Assembly (NCBI GenBank): GCA_030710605.1
Contig: CP092871.1
Span: 71,265,020-71,329,019, forward strand
DNA: 64,000 bases
Reading direction: 5' to 3'
Source of the DNA: Cordylochernes scorpioides
Lineage: Eukaryota; Arthropoda; Arachnida; Pseudoscorpiones; Chernetidae
Both the position numbers and the translations under genes were made by a program. Of this stretch, positions 10,311 through 21,529 are shown piece by piece. The notes beneath the pieces were generated by a model, which made no database searches, had not been told where the DNA came from, and saw only the letters and a list, made by a program, of their open reading frames with translations. Position 1 is the first letter of the stretch; each line of letters opens with the position of its first letter.

Positions 10311-10894
10311 CCAATATGATATATAAACATAAATGAAAATGTGGGCTTGCTGGTTTGTTCCTTATACGTTCCCACAATAACTGTGGCACCTATATGACAC
10401 TGTCACGATATAGTTTGTTATAGAAGGACTCGCTTTTATAGTTTCGACGTCAGACTCGGCAAAATGTCTCAATATCAGGCTAATTATATAGTTTAGGGGG
10501 TCGTACAGTAGCTGTATAATAAAAATACCTATCCTAACTATAACAATGATATTAGGAAATTGAGCATGTTGGTGTTATATGGGACACCGCAGCTACAAGC
10601 TCCACTGTCTTGATATCATCGGCAGTCAGCCAGTTGAACAATAGGTCAATTTATTTACACTGTTGTGCCTCAACAAGTAACCGGTACATACAAGGGACTC
10701 AAAACGGTTTTATAATTTATATTATTCTTTAATTTTGAGCATACTCTTGGTCGTCATCTCGGAAACAACAACACAGAGATAACGAGGAGAATTGTGCTGA
10801 CCCGTTGACCACCGTTTCCGTGGCAACTTGCCAGAAATGTCCGCCTGACACAGGTCGAATCGCACGATGTTATAACAGCATCTAAAACCGTCCC

Positions 10895-12812
10895 ACTGGA
10901 CTCCAAGCCAACTCAGCCGACCTGGACCGGCCAAATGGACTCCAAGCCTACTCTGCCGACCTGGACCGGCCCAAAGGACTCCAAGCCAACTCAGGCGACC
11001 TGGACCGGCCAAATGGACTCCAAGCCAACTCTGCCGACCTGGACCGGCCCAAAGGACTCCAAGCCAACTCAGGCGACCTGGACCGGCCCAATGGACTCCA
11101 AGCCAACTCTGCCGACCTGGACCGGCCCAAAGGACTCCAAGCCAACTCTTCCGACATGGATCGGCCCAATGGACACAAAGCCAACTCTGCCGACCTGGAC
11201 CGGCCCAAAGGACTCCAAGCCAACTCTTCCGACATGGACCGGCCCAATGGACTCCAAGCCAATTCAACCGACCTGGACCGGCCCAATGGACTCCAAGCCA
11301 ACTCTGCCGACCGGGACCGGCCCAATGGACTCCAAGCCAACTCTTCCGACCTGGATCGGCCCAATGGACACAAAGCCAACTCTGCCGACCTGGACCGGCC
11401 CAATGGACTCCAAGCCAATTCAACCGACCTGGACCGGCCCAATGGACTCCAAGCCAACTCTGCCGACCTGGACCGGCCCAATGGACTCCAAGGAAACTCT
11501 GCCGACCTGGACCGGCCCAATGAACCCCAAGCCAACTCTACCGACCTGGAACGACCCAATGGACTCCAAGCCAACTCTGCCGACCTGGACCGGCCCAATG
11601 GACTCCAAACCAACTCTGCCGACCTGGACCGGCACAATAGACTCCAAGCCAACTCTGCCAACCTGGACCGGCCCAATGGACTCCAATTCAACTCTGCCGA
11701 CCTGGACCGGCCCAATGGACTCCAAGCCAACTGTGCCGACCTGGACCGGCCCAAAAGACTCCATGCCAACTCTGCCGACCTGGACCGGCCCAATGGACTC
11801 CAAGCTAACTCTGCCGACCTGGACCGGCCCAAAAGACTCCAAACCAACTCTGCCGACCGGGACCGGCCCAATGGACTCCAAGCCCACTCTGTGGACTTGG
11901 ACGGGCCCAAAGGACTCCAAGCCAACTCTGCCGACCTGGACCGGCCCAAAGGACTCCAAGCCAACTCTTCCGACATGGACCGGCCCAATGGACTCCAAGC
12001 CAATTCAACCGACCTGGTCCGGCCCAATGGACTCCAAGCCAACTCTGCCGACCTGGACCGGCCCAATGGACTCCAAGCCAACTCTGCCAACCTGGACCGG
12101 CCCAATGGATTCCAAGTCAACTCTGCCGACCTGGACCGGCCCAAAGGACTCCAAGCCAACTCTTCCGATCTGGATCGGCCCAATGGACACAAAGCCAACT
12201 CTGCCGACCTGGCCCGGCCCAATGGACTCCAAGCCAACTCTGCTGACCTGGACCGGCCCAATGGACTCCAATGAAACTATGCCGACCTGGACCGGCCCAA
12301 TGGACTCCAAACCAACTCTGCCGACCTGGACCGGCCCAATGGACCCCAAGCCAACTCTACCGACCTGGCCCGGCCCAATGGACTCCAAGCCAACTCTGCC
12401 GACCTGGACCGGCCCAATGGACTCCAAACCAACTCTGCCGACCTGGACCGGCCCAATGGACTCCAAACCAACTCTGCCGACCTGGACCGGCCCAATGGAC
12501 TCCAATCCAACTCTGCCGACCTGGACCGGCCCAATGGACTCCAAGCCAACTGTGCCGACCTGGACCGGCCCAAAGGACTCCATGCCAACTCTGCCAACCA
12601 GGACCGGCCCAATGGACTCCAAGCCAACTCTGTCGACCTGGACCGGCCAAATGGATTCCAAGCCATCTCTGCCGACCTGGACCGGCTCAATGGACTCCAA
12701 GCCAACTCTGCCGACCTGGACCGGCCCAATGGACTCCAATCCAACTCTACCGACCTGGACCGGCCCAATGGACTTCAAGCCAACTCTGCCGACCTGGACC
12801 GACCCAGGAACC
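10895..12812. repeat. 39-bp minisatellite, about 49 copies
   Basis: The unit is 39 bp and contains GACCTGGACCGGCCCAATGG; it is GC-rich in AT-rich surroundings. Because 39 is a multiple of three and the unit lacks stops in several frames, long frames appear on both strands. The plus-strand one (10935-12821) would encode a 13-residue repeat. Variants include AAAGG for AATGG, alternating in the first units. A block of variants near 11680 recurs near 12500, about 21 units later. I regard it as non-coding. Confidence 0.93.
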
Positions 12813-12948
12813 CGGCGTTAGAACTGATCTTAGTGTCCGTGGCCCTCCAGTCAGAATAAAATTTTGCGCTCTATTTCTCTTCCTCAGCTTCATTAATACT
12901 GTCATCTCCTTATCCCTAGCAGGGCAGGGGCGCTCCTATCGTTCTCCA

Positions 12949-12978
<30 letters not shown>

Positions 12979-12985
<7 letters not shown>

Positions 12986-13313
12986 TGGCATATCCTGACC
13001 AGGAGAACATGTGCTTTACAGAAGGCAGAGCGCCATCTGGTGGAACAGAAATCAACTAAACATTGATTTAGCCTGTTCCCTGATATTTGGCCAACCCAAT
13101 TTCTTGATAAATCAAGAAAAAGCCATCCACGGACGCGTTTCGCACTCGTCAGCGTGGAGTACGCTGAACCTTTTTCTTGATTTATCAAGAAATTGGGTTG
13201 GTCAAATATCAGGGAACAGGCTAAATCAATGTTTAGTCGATTTCTGTTCCACCAGATGGCGCTCTGCCTTCTGTAAAGCACATGTGCTCCTGATCAGGAT
13301 ATGCCATTTTTAA
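12979..13313. repeat. Inverted dimer of the hammerhead-bearing repeat family
   Basis: Arms 12979-13125 and 13171-13313 are inverted copies of the repeat containing CACATGTGCT, AGATGGCGCTCTGCC (with small changes) and AATTGGGTTGG. The hinge holds a minus-strand hammerhead relic (13127-13157). The same unit occurs at 13401, 31140, 36150, 43100 and 60330. An AT microsatellite precedes it. Confidence 0.8.
13127..13157 (-). ncRNA. Hammerhead ribozyme relic with collapsed stem II
   Basis: On the minus strand: stem I CCACG, core CTGACGA, only GTGC in place of stem II, then GAAA, CGCGT, C and stem I partner CGTGG. Stem I and the cores are intact, but stem II is reduced to at most one pair. It is probably inactive. 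Confidence 0.5.
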
Positions 13314-13367
13314 TATTGATTTCAACACCTGATCTTTTTATCTTTTATTTTTTTCTTTCGTTTTTTA

Positions 13368-13400
<33 letters not shown>

Positions 13401-13640
13401 ATAAAGAAGGCATCTCCTGACCACAAGCACATGTGCTTTTTAGATGGCAGAGCGCAATCTAGTAGAGCAAAAATGCACTAAACCATTATTTAGCTTGCTC
13501 CGTGATATTTGGATGGCTTTTCTTGATTTGTCGAGAAATTGGGTTGGCCAAATAAACGTTTAGTTTATTTTTTCTCCACTAGATGGCGCTCTGCCATCTA
13601 AAAAGCACATGTGCTCGTGGTCAGGAGATGCCTTCTTTAT
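13401..13640. repeat. Second inverted dimer of the hammerhead-repeat family
   Basis: Inverted arms carry the AAGCACATGTGCT and AGATGGC-GAGCGC blocks. The hammerhead itself is lost; the hinge keeps only GGATGGCTTTTCTTGATTTG, the sequence that normally follows the ribozyme. A tail with CAACACCTGACCCA and a T-rich stretch follows. Confidence 0.75.
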
Positions 13641-13704
13641 TTTTAATATCAACACCTGACCCATTTATCTTTTATTTTTTATATTGTTTTTTTTTCATTG
13701 TATA

Positions 13705-14467
13705 TACAGGGTGCTTCAAAAAATGTATACACACTGTGAACTTCCATAGAAAATTTATTTACCGTTCTACAAAGTTAAATTTCAGGAAAATAGAAAACTG
13801 AAAGTCCAATATAAATGAAACATAAATAACAAATGTTAATACTGTTCAAATTGGTGACCTGCAGCATCAATACAATTCTGAGTACGAGTCACCACAGATT
13901 CTGTACATCGTATCAAAACGTCCAATGAGATTTCTCTACACACTGCTTGAATCTCATTCCAAAGAATGTCTAGGTTACGTGGTTTACGTTTGTACACCCC
14001 ATCTTTTACTGTGCCCCACAAGAAGAAATCCAGTGGTGTAAAGTCTGGAGAGCGTGCTGGATCAAAATTTGTCGGGCCAGTGGATAGGACGCAGGGGGCC
14101 AATCGAGTTTCCAGCACGCTCTCCAGACCTTACACCACTGGATTTCTTCTTGTGGGGCACAGTAAAAGATGGGGTGTACAAACGTAAACCACGTAACCTA
14201 GACATTCTTTGGAATGAGATTCAAGCAGTGTGTAGAGAAATCTCATTGGACGTTTTGATACGATGTACAGAATCTGTGGTGACTCGTACTCAGAATTGTA
14301 TTGATGCTGCAGGTCACCAATTTGAACAGTATTAACATTTGTTATTTATGTTTCATTTATATTGGACTTTCAGTTTTCTATTTTCCTGAAATTTAACTTT
14401 GTAGAACGGTAAATAAATTTTCTATGGAAGTTCAAAGTGTGTATACATTTTTTTGAAGCACCCTGTA
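13705..14467. mobile_element. Foldback mariner-type element
   Basis: Arms of about 356 bp are inverted copies of one terminus plus transposase C-terminal coding sequence, around a spacer at about 14061-14110. Ends read CAGGGTGCTTCAAAAAATG next to TA. Each arm encodes the same C-terminal piece (minus 13836-14117, plus 14054-14335) with SPDLTPLDFFLWG, which holds the third catalytic-site region of an IS630/mariner transposase. One arm reads SPDFTP. No full transposase remains. Confidence 0.85.
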
Positions 14468-14480
14468 TTTTTTATATATA

Positions 14481-15248
14481 CAGTGGTACCTCGACATACG
14501 AGTTTAATTCGTTCCGCAACCTTGCTCGTATCTTGAATTACTCGTATCTCGAAGCAAATTAATCCGTTCCAACCTCCAAAATGTCACCCCAGTTATTTTT
14601 GTTACGTGGTTTTAAATAATAAAAACGTATTTATAAATATCAAATATTTATTGCACAAAACAAAAAAGAGAATGTAAAGAAATAAATTAGATATCCTCAC
14701 TGGTCTTTGCCTTTTTCGCTACATTTTTCTCGCTTTCACCTGTAGGCCGTTTAGAAAAAAACATGTCCAAGTAGGTTTGTTTCTTCCTCCCTCTCAGAAT
14801 GTTCCGGAAATGAGTTAGGCAAGTGTCATTAAAAAGGTCAGATGCACGACCTGTTGCAACTTTTTCTGGGTGTTTTTTTTTTTCCACGTACTGTGAAACT
14901 CTCTCCCACATTCCTAAGATCTCCTTTATCTCACTTGTAGAAATTTCACGTTTTAATTCAATACTCATCATCTTTTTCTTAGCACTTGTTTTTTACAAAC
15001 TTTCTTCCGATCCATGGTTATAAAAATAAATGAACTAAAACTGTAAATGTAAACGCAACACAAAACACACAACTTATCACAGCGGAAGCACGCTGCTAAC
15101 TGATCGTGATGGCGCGACTGCGTGTTACTACCGAACCGAACTCGTATCTCGAATTTCGCTCGTAACTAAAAGCAAAAAATCACTTGCTCGTCGGCTCGTA
15201 TCTCGAAAAACTCGTATGTTGGGGCGCTCGTATGTCGAGGTACCACTG
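14481..15248 (-). mobile_element. Short Tigger/pogo transposon with intact terminal repeats
   Basis: It lies between TA dinucleotides, with inverted ends CAGTGGTACCTCGACATACG. Sub-terminal copies of the CTCGTAT box occur at both ends. It keeps only the 3' end of the transposase gene, so it is a non-autonomous deletion product that could have been moved in trans. Confidence 0.88.
14687..14971 (-). pseudogene. Tigger transposase C-terminal fragment
   Basis: A 94-codon minus-strand frame matches the usual Tigger tail: a region with W-RV--YVEK--HPEK, then NDTCLTHFRNIL, then RKKQTYLDMFF. The DNA-binding and DDE domains are absent. It is carried inside the terminal-repeat element 14481-15248 and is unlikely to have function by itself. 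Confidence 0.8.
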
Positions 15249-15504
15249 TATTACTGAACCATGGAGACTAATATGAAACTTTCTATTGCTCGAAGAGTTA
15301 CCACCCAGTATCTTTTATTGGTGTAAAAGAATGTTATGCCACACTATAACAACAGTCACTAGAAGAGCGCCATTCTATAAAACTTGCTTCTTTTCCACCA
15401 AAAAAAAAACACGCTTCGCCCAACAACATCCCCTGTTTTTATTTTGTAAGCTAACAATGATAGGGATCATTTAGAGTCTTCTTTACCGTCTTGTGTCGGT
15501 GGAT

Positions 15505-15830
15505 GGGTAGTCTAAACCGTTGGTTTTCCACCGCTACGACCCGGGATGGAATCCAGAATTGGGAACTTTTTTCTAATGAAAAAAATGCTCCAATGGCCTC
15601 CGATTCTTGCAAATGTCTAACCCACCAGTGAGGCCAAATAACCAAACAGGGCTATGGCACATTTTTAAGTGCAAAAGTCGAAATGCTTTTCACGTGTGTA
15701 GACATGTGGGGAAATTACAGTAAAAGCAGGCGCTAACTTCTTACCCACCATGATTATCATGGCCTCTACCACATGTACTAGGGATAATAAAAAAATATTA
15801 ACGTATTTTACCTCACCCTATATCCATCTA
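15505..15830 (+). repeat. SINE-like repeat copy
   Basis: A tRNA-like B-box region (GGGATGGAATCC, diverged) is followed by TTGGGAACTTTTT, a GGCACATTTTTAAGTGC block, GTGTAGACATGTGG and ATGATTATCATGGCC. The order is shared with the copy at 49215-49510, where the B box is cleaner. It is a probable tRNA-derived SINE; the A box was not identified. Confidence 0.55.
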
Positions 15831-15964
15831 TCATGATAGCTAAATATTATACATAGCATGTTCCACGTGTATAGAATGGAATCATTCAATTCTAGTGTTC
15901 TTTTTTCTCTAAATAATAAGAACGAATTCCTAAAACTATTGGATTAAATATGAAAAATAATTAG

Positions 15965-16095
15965 GTACGTTTGGCTCATCACCAATGAACCTTCCCAGCC
16001 AAATCGCCAATTTAATCCACTACATCATACAATTAGCCTAGAGATCTGGTGGATTAAATTGGAAAAATCGCTGGGAAGGTTTGTTCACCACTAAT
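15965..16095. repeat. Small inverted pair of 375-family pieces
   Basis: CCAGCCAAATCGCCAATTTA on the left faces TAAATTGGAAAAATCGCTGG on the right, about 60 bp apart. The blocks correspond to the GATTAAATTGGCGAAACCGC part of the 375-bp family. Confidence 0.5.
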
Positions 16096-16100
16096 TAGCA

Positions 16101-16890
16101 AAACCTTCTCAATTCTTTTTCATATTCGTTTCAATAATTGTAGGAATTCGTCCATTATTTTAAAAATAGCAATTACCTTTAACAATGATAATCTCCTTTT
16201 TGAAAAGTGTATTGGTTGGTCAATCAGTCCCTTGGAAGGGAAAACACGAACAAAACAGTCGTCTATCCAATATATAGGTAAAGATTCCGCAAAGCAATCT
16301 CCATAGGACGAGACAAATGCAATGAGCAATGTGGACCATCCAAATCACCGCTCTAAACCGAACACAAAAGACTGTCATTAAATCCACCTTTGTCTTCAGG
16401 AATAATTTCAGGACAAAGCTCGTCGACTAATTTAGTTTTCTCCTTTGTGATTGGCTAATGACTACGTGATGTTTGGACTTTTTATTTCACCACACTGTCA
16501 TTGTTCCAAGCCTTCTGTGATTAGGGAGAGTTGAATGATAAGACTTTTGTGCCTTTTCTCCTTATATTTTATTAGGACTTTTCAATTATTTTTTTAAAGA
16601 AATATTTTTTATTCTTTTGTGTGTGATTCGAGATTTGTACAAAATTCTAGGCAAACAAAAAGAACTTCTTGTCACCTTGTTCTTTTAATGAACTTTTTTT
16701 TCAAACAATTTCCATAACCTTATTGACTAATTGACTGTCTTAATTGTGTTCCAGAAGTCAAGATTTCTCAGACTGATAGGTAGGATTACTGTTGAGTCTA
16801 AGATATCCGTAAACCATGAATTAAACACAGGGCATAGCGCGCCATCTATATACAAGATATTAAACCATTTAGCGCGAATTTTGTCATGTC
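16101..16890. other. No recognisable gene
   Basis: AT-rich. A 69-codon frame on the minus strand (16120-16329) has no recognised motif. I see no RNA or mobile element. Confidence 0.4.
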
Positions 16891-16904
16891 AAAAATAGAA
16901 AAAA

Positions 16905-17115
16905 TTAAACGCAGCTTCCGAGGATGAGTTTCCTACTTTATTAAACGTTCTCTTAAGCTTTCGGACATTGTAAACCCTTCTACAGGAGCATACAATTGTA
17001 CGCTTCTGTAGAAGAAGGGTTTACAGTGCTCGAAGGCTTGAGAGAACGTTCAATAAAGTAAAGGCAGGAAGTACTTGTAGTAAAATCATCCTCGGAGGCT
17101 ACGTTTTATTGTAAT
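16905..17115. repeat. Imperfect palindrome of Penelope-type ends
   Basis: Inverted arms around about 16997 carry CTTCTGTAGAAG, GGGTTTACA and a diverged CGAAAGCTT box. Outer parts share GAACGTTCAATAAAG and CATCCTCGG. It is more diverged than the foldback at 9160-9368. Confidence 0.65.
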
Positions 17116-17394
17116 TTAAATGTCAGAGGATTTTTCCGATTTTAAAGAACAAGCTTCTTATTGTTCTTAGTGACAAGTATGGCGAAGGCTTCCATCTACA
17201 AATACCAACTTGGTCTTGATATCGAGAACGCCAGCCATCACCTCGACCTGCCCACTCTATGGGAAACAACTCTGGCGTTGATACTTAGAATTGATATATA
17301 TTCTAATTCTTATGTCCTCAGAGTTCGTTTACAATACCTTTTCCAAGAGTTTTTCTTCAGTATATCTGTATAAAAGAAAAAGAGTCTGATGTAA

Positions 17395-17560
17395 TATTAC
17401 ATCAGTATAGTAGATTAAACCACTAGGAGGGTTCATCACTGATGATCCTGACCATGCAATTATTCTATCATTGCAGTAAGGGCAGTTTAGAAAACTGTTC
17501 TATTTAAAAAGAAACATACGCGTTAAAATAGTGTCAATTTCCTATACCAGATGGCGCGCT
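17395..17560 (+). repeat. 375-family fragment
   Basis: It contains AGATTAAACCACTAGGAGG, TCATCACTGATGATCC and ATCATTGCAGTAAGG, in the family order, followed by AGATGGCGCG. Confidence 0.5.
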
Positions 17561-17664
17561 TATATATCATGTTAATGTATATTTCTGTTGTGACGTATAT
17601 TACAATAGGAGGAATCGTCGGATATCATTTCGAAGAAGGAATAAAACCTAAGGGCGACAAGATT

Positions 17665-18007
17665 CTTTGTTGTTGTTGTCGTTTCCAATGTCAGATGTCT
17701 CCATGCATCTATATCACAGCAATCGTAATGTCCTCTATCTTGGGTGTCTGCTGCTCTGGGTCCATGTCAATTTTCTGTTGTTGTTGTCGTGTCCAATGAA
17801 GAGCCTCAGATGTCTTCATGCATCTCTATCACATCAATGTCCACTATCTTGGGTGTGTAAAGCTGCTGCTCTGGGTCCATGTTAATTTTCTGTTGTTGTT
17901 TTTGTGTCCAATGAAGAGCCTCAGATGTCTCCATGCATCCCTATCACAGCAGTCGCAATGTCCACTATCTTGGGTGTCTGCTGCTCTGGGTCCATGTCAA
18001 TTTTCTA
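17665..18007 (+). repeat. Tandem repeat of about 120 bp, about three copies
   Basis: Each copy holds a TTGTTGTTGTCG run, CAATGTCAGATGTC or AGCCTCAGATGTC, CATGCATC, ACTATCTTGGGTGT and TGCTCTGGGTCCATGT. The apparent frames across it are repeat-driven. Confidence 0.8.
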
Positions 18008-18054
18008 CAAGGCTGCGGCCATTGCTGGACATGAGAATATGACGAGATTCTTTA

Positions 18055-18123
18055 TTCATGCGATATAATATTGGCAAGGTGTCGGACTATGACGTCCTTC
18101 AACAGGCTGTTGAGCGAATATAT
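18055..18123 (-). repeat. Penelope-type element end motif
   Basis: On the minus strand: CTGTTGA, a GGAC/GTCC-type hairpin, then GACACCTTGCC. It has the same layout as the 9281-9315 motif but with GACA instead of GAAA. The neighbouring LTR element begins directly after it. Confidence 0.55.
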
Positions 18124-19048
18124 TGCCACGTGAAAAATTAGGAAAGACAAACTTCAGGAGAGAGAATATGGTTTTACGGGATGCTAACCAAAGTGTATGA
18201 TTTTCGAGCCTAAAAAACTTCAGGATGACACAGCAATTTATTTAATGCAAATACAAATTATGAATGATAAACAAAAGATAAGTTTACAGAGTAGCAAAAT
18301 ATAAACAAAAATATGATACTCTGTTCAGCTTGCAATTATTGTAGCTACTGATACGGATCTGACGTGCTTCTGCCAAGGATTCCATCGAGGTCTTGGATCA
18401 TTGTCCCTAGTATCTTTGCGTCCTTTTTCTTGCGGCGTGAAGAGCGGCTTTGTCGTCGTATCGTCAATATGGACATCGTCATCTTGGAGGGAAGTCTTGG
18501 CTTTAGAACGGTGGTGGAATCCTGGAGCCAGTCTCGAAAAATGTAGATCACAGCACCCATGGCCTCAAGGTCTTCTCGGCGATATTCAGTTTGTCTTTCC
18601 TAACTTATCCAGCGTCTCCACCAAAATGTCACGTGGAAAATTAGGAAAGACAAACTTTAGGATGAGACAGCAATTTATTCAAGGGAATAACAAACTATGA
18701 ATGATAAACAAAAGATAATCAATAAGGGAAGCCTACATAGTAGCAAAATATAAACATAAAAAATGCAACTATGTTAACAAAATAATAGATTTTTTTGCTG
18801 CAATATTAAAAGGCCAACGCTCCGGTCAAATTAGACATAGAAACTTTGCCCCATCTGCAGCAGAATAGAGTCGGGGACAACACCAGCTCTGGTAGATTCA
18901 AGACGCTAGAAGACTCTGAGCTATGGCCCTCGTTTAAGATAATGTTATTTAAGATAAAATGTTTTAGTTCAGTAGACAATCCAGTGAAACAAATCAGAGA
19001 GGAGTGCTAGATCCTGTACTCAACTTGATTGATACTGCCCTCGTAACA
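18124..19048 (-). mobile_element. Decayed LTR retrotransposon, internally deleted
   Basis: Two related direct repeats, at 18124-18340 (partial) and 18627-19048 (TG...CA, about 422 bp), share AATTAGGAAAGACAAACTT and ATGAATGATAAACAAAAGAT. On the minus strand the longer repeat is followed at once by TTTTGGTGGAGACGCTGG, a possible primer-binding site. Then comes a 71-codon frame (18345-18560) that could be the start of gag. No pol domain is left. I saw no clear target duplication. Confidence 0.55.
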
Positions 19049-19245
19049 ATTTATAAAGCTTATCAAACTTGGCCCTTAGAAGCCTAAAAGAGAGAGAATA
19101 CTTTTTAGTTTGCTATGAATATTATATTTTCTACAAAAGCATAAAATATATATAATCCAATTAAAATTTATCCACAACATATTATATATTATAAAGATAT
19201 ATATGGTATTTAATCATTTTAGACGGTATCTATGATGTTATAGGT

Positions 19246-19258
19246 AAATTGAATTAAT
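19246..19258. repeat. 13-bp target duplication, left copy
   Basis: AAATTGAATTAAT, identical to 20749-20761. The pair flanks the whole inverted Penelope structure. Confidence 0.75.
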
Positions 19259-19604
19259 TGCAAGGAACTCTTCCTAGTAAATTTTGAAATGAACCAGGCG
19301 ATAAGGAAGATGGGTGTCTTTTATTTAAAAACGAGCACGAGCTTTCGGGTAAAATCCCTTCTACAGGCGGCTATCACATAGCAAGATGGATACCAATGGC
19401 AAGAGCTTTTCAAATATATATAGCAGAGGTAATTTGTATAACGGCGTGAAAAGAGAAAGAGATGCAAAGTAGACAAAAAGCTATTAAATAAATATATATG
19501 GAGAAAAGGCTCGAGATAACATAGAAACTATTACATTAAAACTTTAAGAGATACCAGCAAGGAAAACACCATAGATGTCAGGAATGTCTATTTACCTATT
19601 TATG

Positions 19605-20085
19605 CTATTGAGTTTTTTTAGAGATAATAGATTCCAGCACCAATCGTTGATGCTGGTTGTGAATATGTAGGTAATGAACAGTGGGATGGAGAAAGTCGAA
19701 GGAGTGACCAGTATCGGCTATATGCTGGTATATTAGGGATCTAGGGTCACAGTTAGATATATTGCGCTGATGCTCCGACACTCTAGTGGCAACTGTTCTA
19801 CCCGTCTCACCCACATAGGTGGCAGAGCAATGCTCACAGGAGACGGAGTAGACAGCGCCAGTAGAGTGAAGGGCGTCAGGTGGAATACAGGACTTAGTGA
19901 TTGGATGCCTTAAATAAGTTAGTAGGTTAGGGATAATATTATAAAAAAAACTCGAATTCCAAAGGATTTAAGGGAACGGGCAATGTCAACAGACAGAGAG
20001 GAATAGGGAAGGGTACATAATGATCTGTAAATATCCGGAGGTTTCCGAGGACCAGGAATATATGAATGTCTCTCAATAGAGGACA
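19605..20085 (-). pseudogene. Penelope-like protein, C-terminus with GIY-YIG nuclease (left arm)
   Basis: The minus strand reads from a linker region (PGPRKPPDIYRSL block) into the GIY-YIG nuclease. Visible are a YSVSCEHC stretch, YVGETGR and a downstream R--EHQRNI, which hold the usual Tyr, Gly, Arg and His-containing core. A frameshift lies near 19930, beside a run of seven A. The reverse transcriptase part is missing. In Penelope-like elements this nuclease is thought to nick the target for priming. Confidence 0.8.
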
Positions 20086-20106
20086 GAGGGAAAAAGGCAG
20101 CAGTGA

Positions 20107-20368
20107 GATGGGAAATTTCTATTCCGTCTCCTGTGAGCATTGCTCTGCCACCTATGTGGGTGAGACGGGTAGAACAGTTGCCACCAGAGTGTCGGAGCAT
20201 CAGCGCAATATATCTAACTGTGACCCTAGATCCCTAATATACCAGCATATAGCCGATACTGGTCACTCCTTCGACTTTCTCCATCCCACTGTTCATTACC
20301 TACATATTCACAACCAGCATCAACGATTGGTGCTGGAATCTATTATCTCTAAAAAAACAATAGCATAA
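20107..20368 (+). pseudogene. Penelope-like GIY-YIG nuclease fragment (right arm)
   Basis: The plus-strand frame repeats the same domain with YSVSCEHC and YVGETGR, almost identical to the left arm, then ends after LESIISKK. It lacks the linker found in the left arm. It is a truncated copy inside the inverted dimer. Confidence 0.8.
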
Positions 20369-20748
20369 ATAGTAAAATAGACATTCCTGACATCTATGGT
20401 GTTTTCCTTGCTGGTATCTCTTAAAGTTTTAATGTAATAGTCTCTATGTTACTCGAGCCTTTTCTCCATATATATTTATTTAATAGCTTTTGTCTACTTT
20501 GCATCTCTTTCTCTTTTCACGCCGTTATACAAATTACCATATATATGTATTTAATAGCTTTTTCTACTTTGCATCGTTTTCTTTACACACTGTTATACAA
20601 ATTACCTCTGCTATATATATTTGAAAAGCTCTTGCCATTGGTATCCATCTTGCTATGTGATAGCCTCCTGTAGAAAGGTTTTTACCCGAAAGCTCGTGCT
20701 CGTTTTTAAATAAAAGACACCGATCTTCCTTATCGACTGGTTCATTTC

Positions 20749-20761
20749 AAATTGAATTAAT
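20749..20761. repeat. 13-bp target duplication, right copy
   Basis: AAATTGAATTAAT, matching 19246-19258. Confidence 0.75.
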
Positions 20762-21019
20762 GTTTGTGGGGTATACTAGTTTTATTCCGTTGATAGTGTG
20801 TTTCAAGTAATTATTTATTTACTATTGTTGTGTTCCAAGTTTCTAAATCAGGTTTTACTGGTATTTATAATCCTTAATATAATTAAAATGTGACATCAGA
20901 GGACATAGGAAGGTAGTTGTTGAATGTCACGTTTGTCAAGATTAGTAAACCGATGGTTTGTTGTGTATAAGGAACAGTCGAAGAAGGAATCAAAGTTAAC
21001 GGCGACAAGTTTGTTTATT

Positions 21020-21100
21020 AGTGCGGTATAATCTTGGCTAGCTTTCGGACTGTAACCTCCTTCAACAGGCTACTATACAACTGGTCGAAGTATCTTCAAT
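21020..21100 (-). repeat. Penelope-type element end motif
   Basis: The minus strand reads CTGTTGA, GGAGG, a loop, TCC, GAAAGCTAGCC and then an AT-rich tail. It is related to the motifs at 18055 and 9160. Flanking sequence (GCGACAAG, GCGGTATAAT) is shared with the copy at 18040. Confidence 0.5.
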
Positions 21101-21529
21101 ATGAAGAATTATGAATACCGGCCAGGCAACCTCTATTTTTACGATGAACATTTATGTTCGCAATAAAGAAATATTCGAACAATCCGTTAAGATTAAATCA
21201 AAAGACGTTTATTTACTCGGGCCGCCGTACAAATAAGCTATACATCCCGAAATATTTTCGAACGAGACTTAAGATCTATAAATATAACACCAGAATCCTC
21301 AAGATTTTACACTACCAAGAAGGATTTTTTCATCTCTATTTTTGACGTCGGTATTCAACAAGCTCTACTTTCTTTCTAAATGGAACTCATTGGTTTGTAA
21401 GAAAAATCCGATCTCAAAGCTATATTTAGAAAGAAACATGCCATTAACTAACTTTTTATAGGAAATATTTTCCAAGCGATATATTCCCTAAACTTGGCTC
21501 CGAATAAATTAATTGGAAGAAATACGATC

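Larger units (their letters stand above)
19259..20748. mobile_element. Inverted dimer of a Penelope-like element 3' region
   Basis: The left arm (minus) and right arm (plus) are inverted copies of the 3' part of a Penelope-like element. Each has the GIY-YIG nuclease coding region, 3' UTR, and end motif CTGTAGA...CCCGAAAGCTCG, about 19339-19366 on the minus strand and near 20668-20700 on the plus strand. The left arm is longer inward, to about 20085. The right arm has an extra internal 68-bp duplication near 20540. A 13-bp direct repeat flanks the whole unit, so it probably inserted as one inverted molecule. Confidence 0.85.

Noticed and set aside
10935-12821. A 628-codon frame, and several others on both strands, in the 39-bp array
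   Set aside because: The repeat unit is a multiple of three and stop-free in several frames, so long frames arise automatically. No flanking exon, start context or conserved domain is visible.
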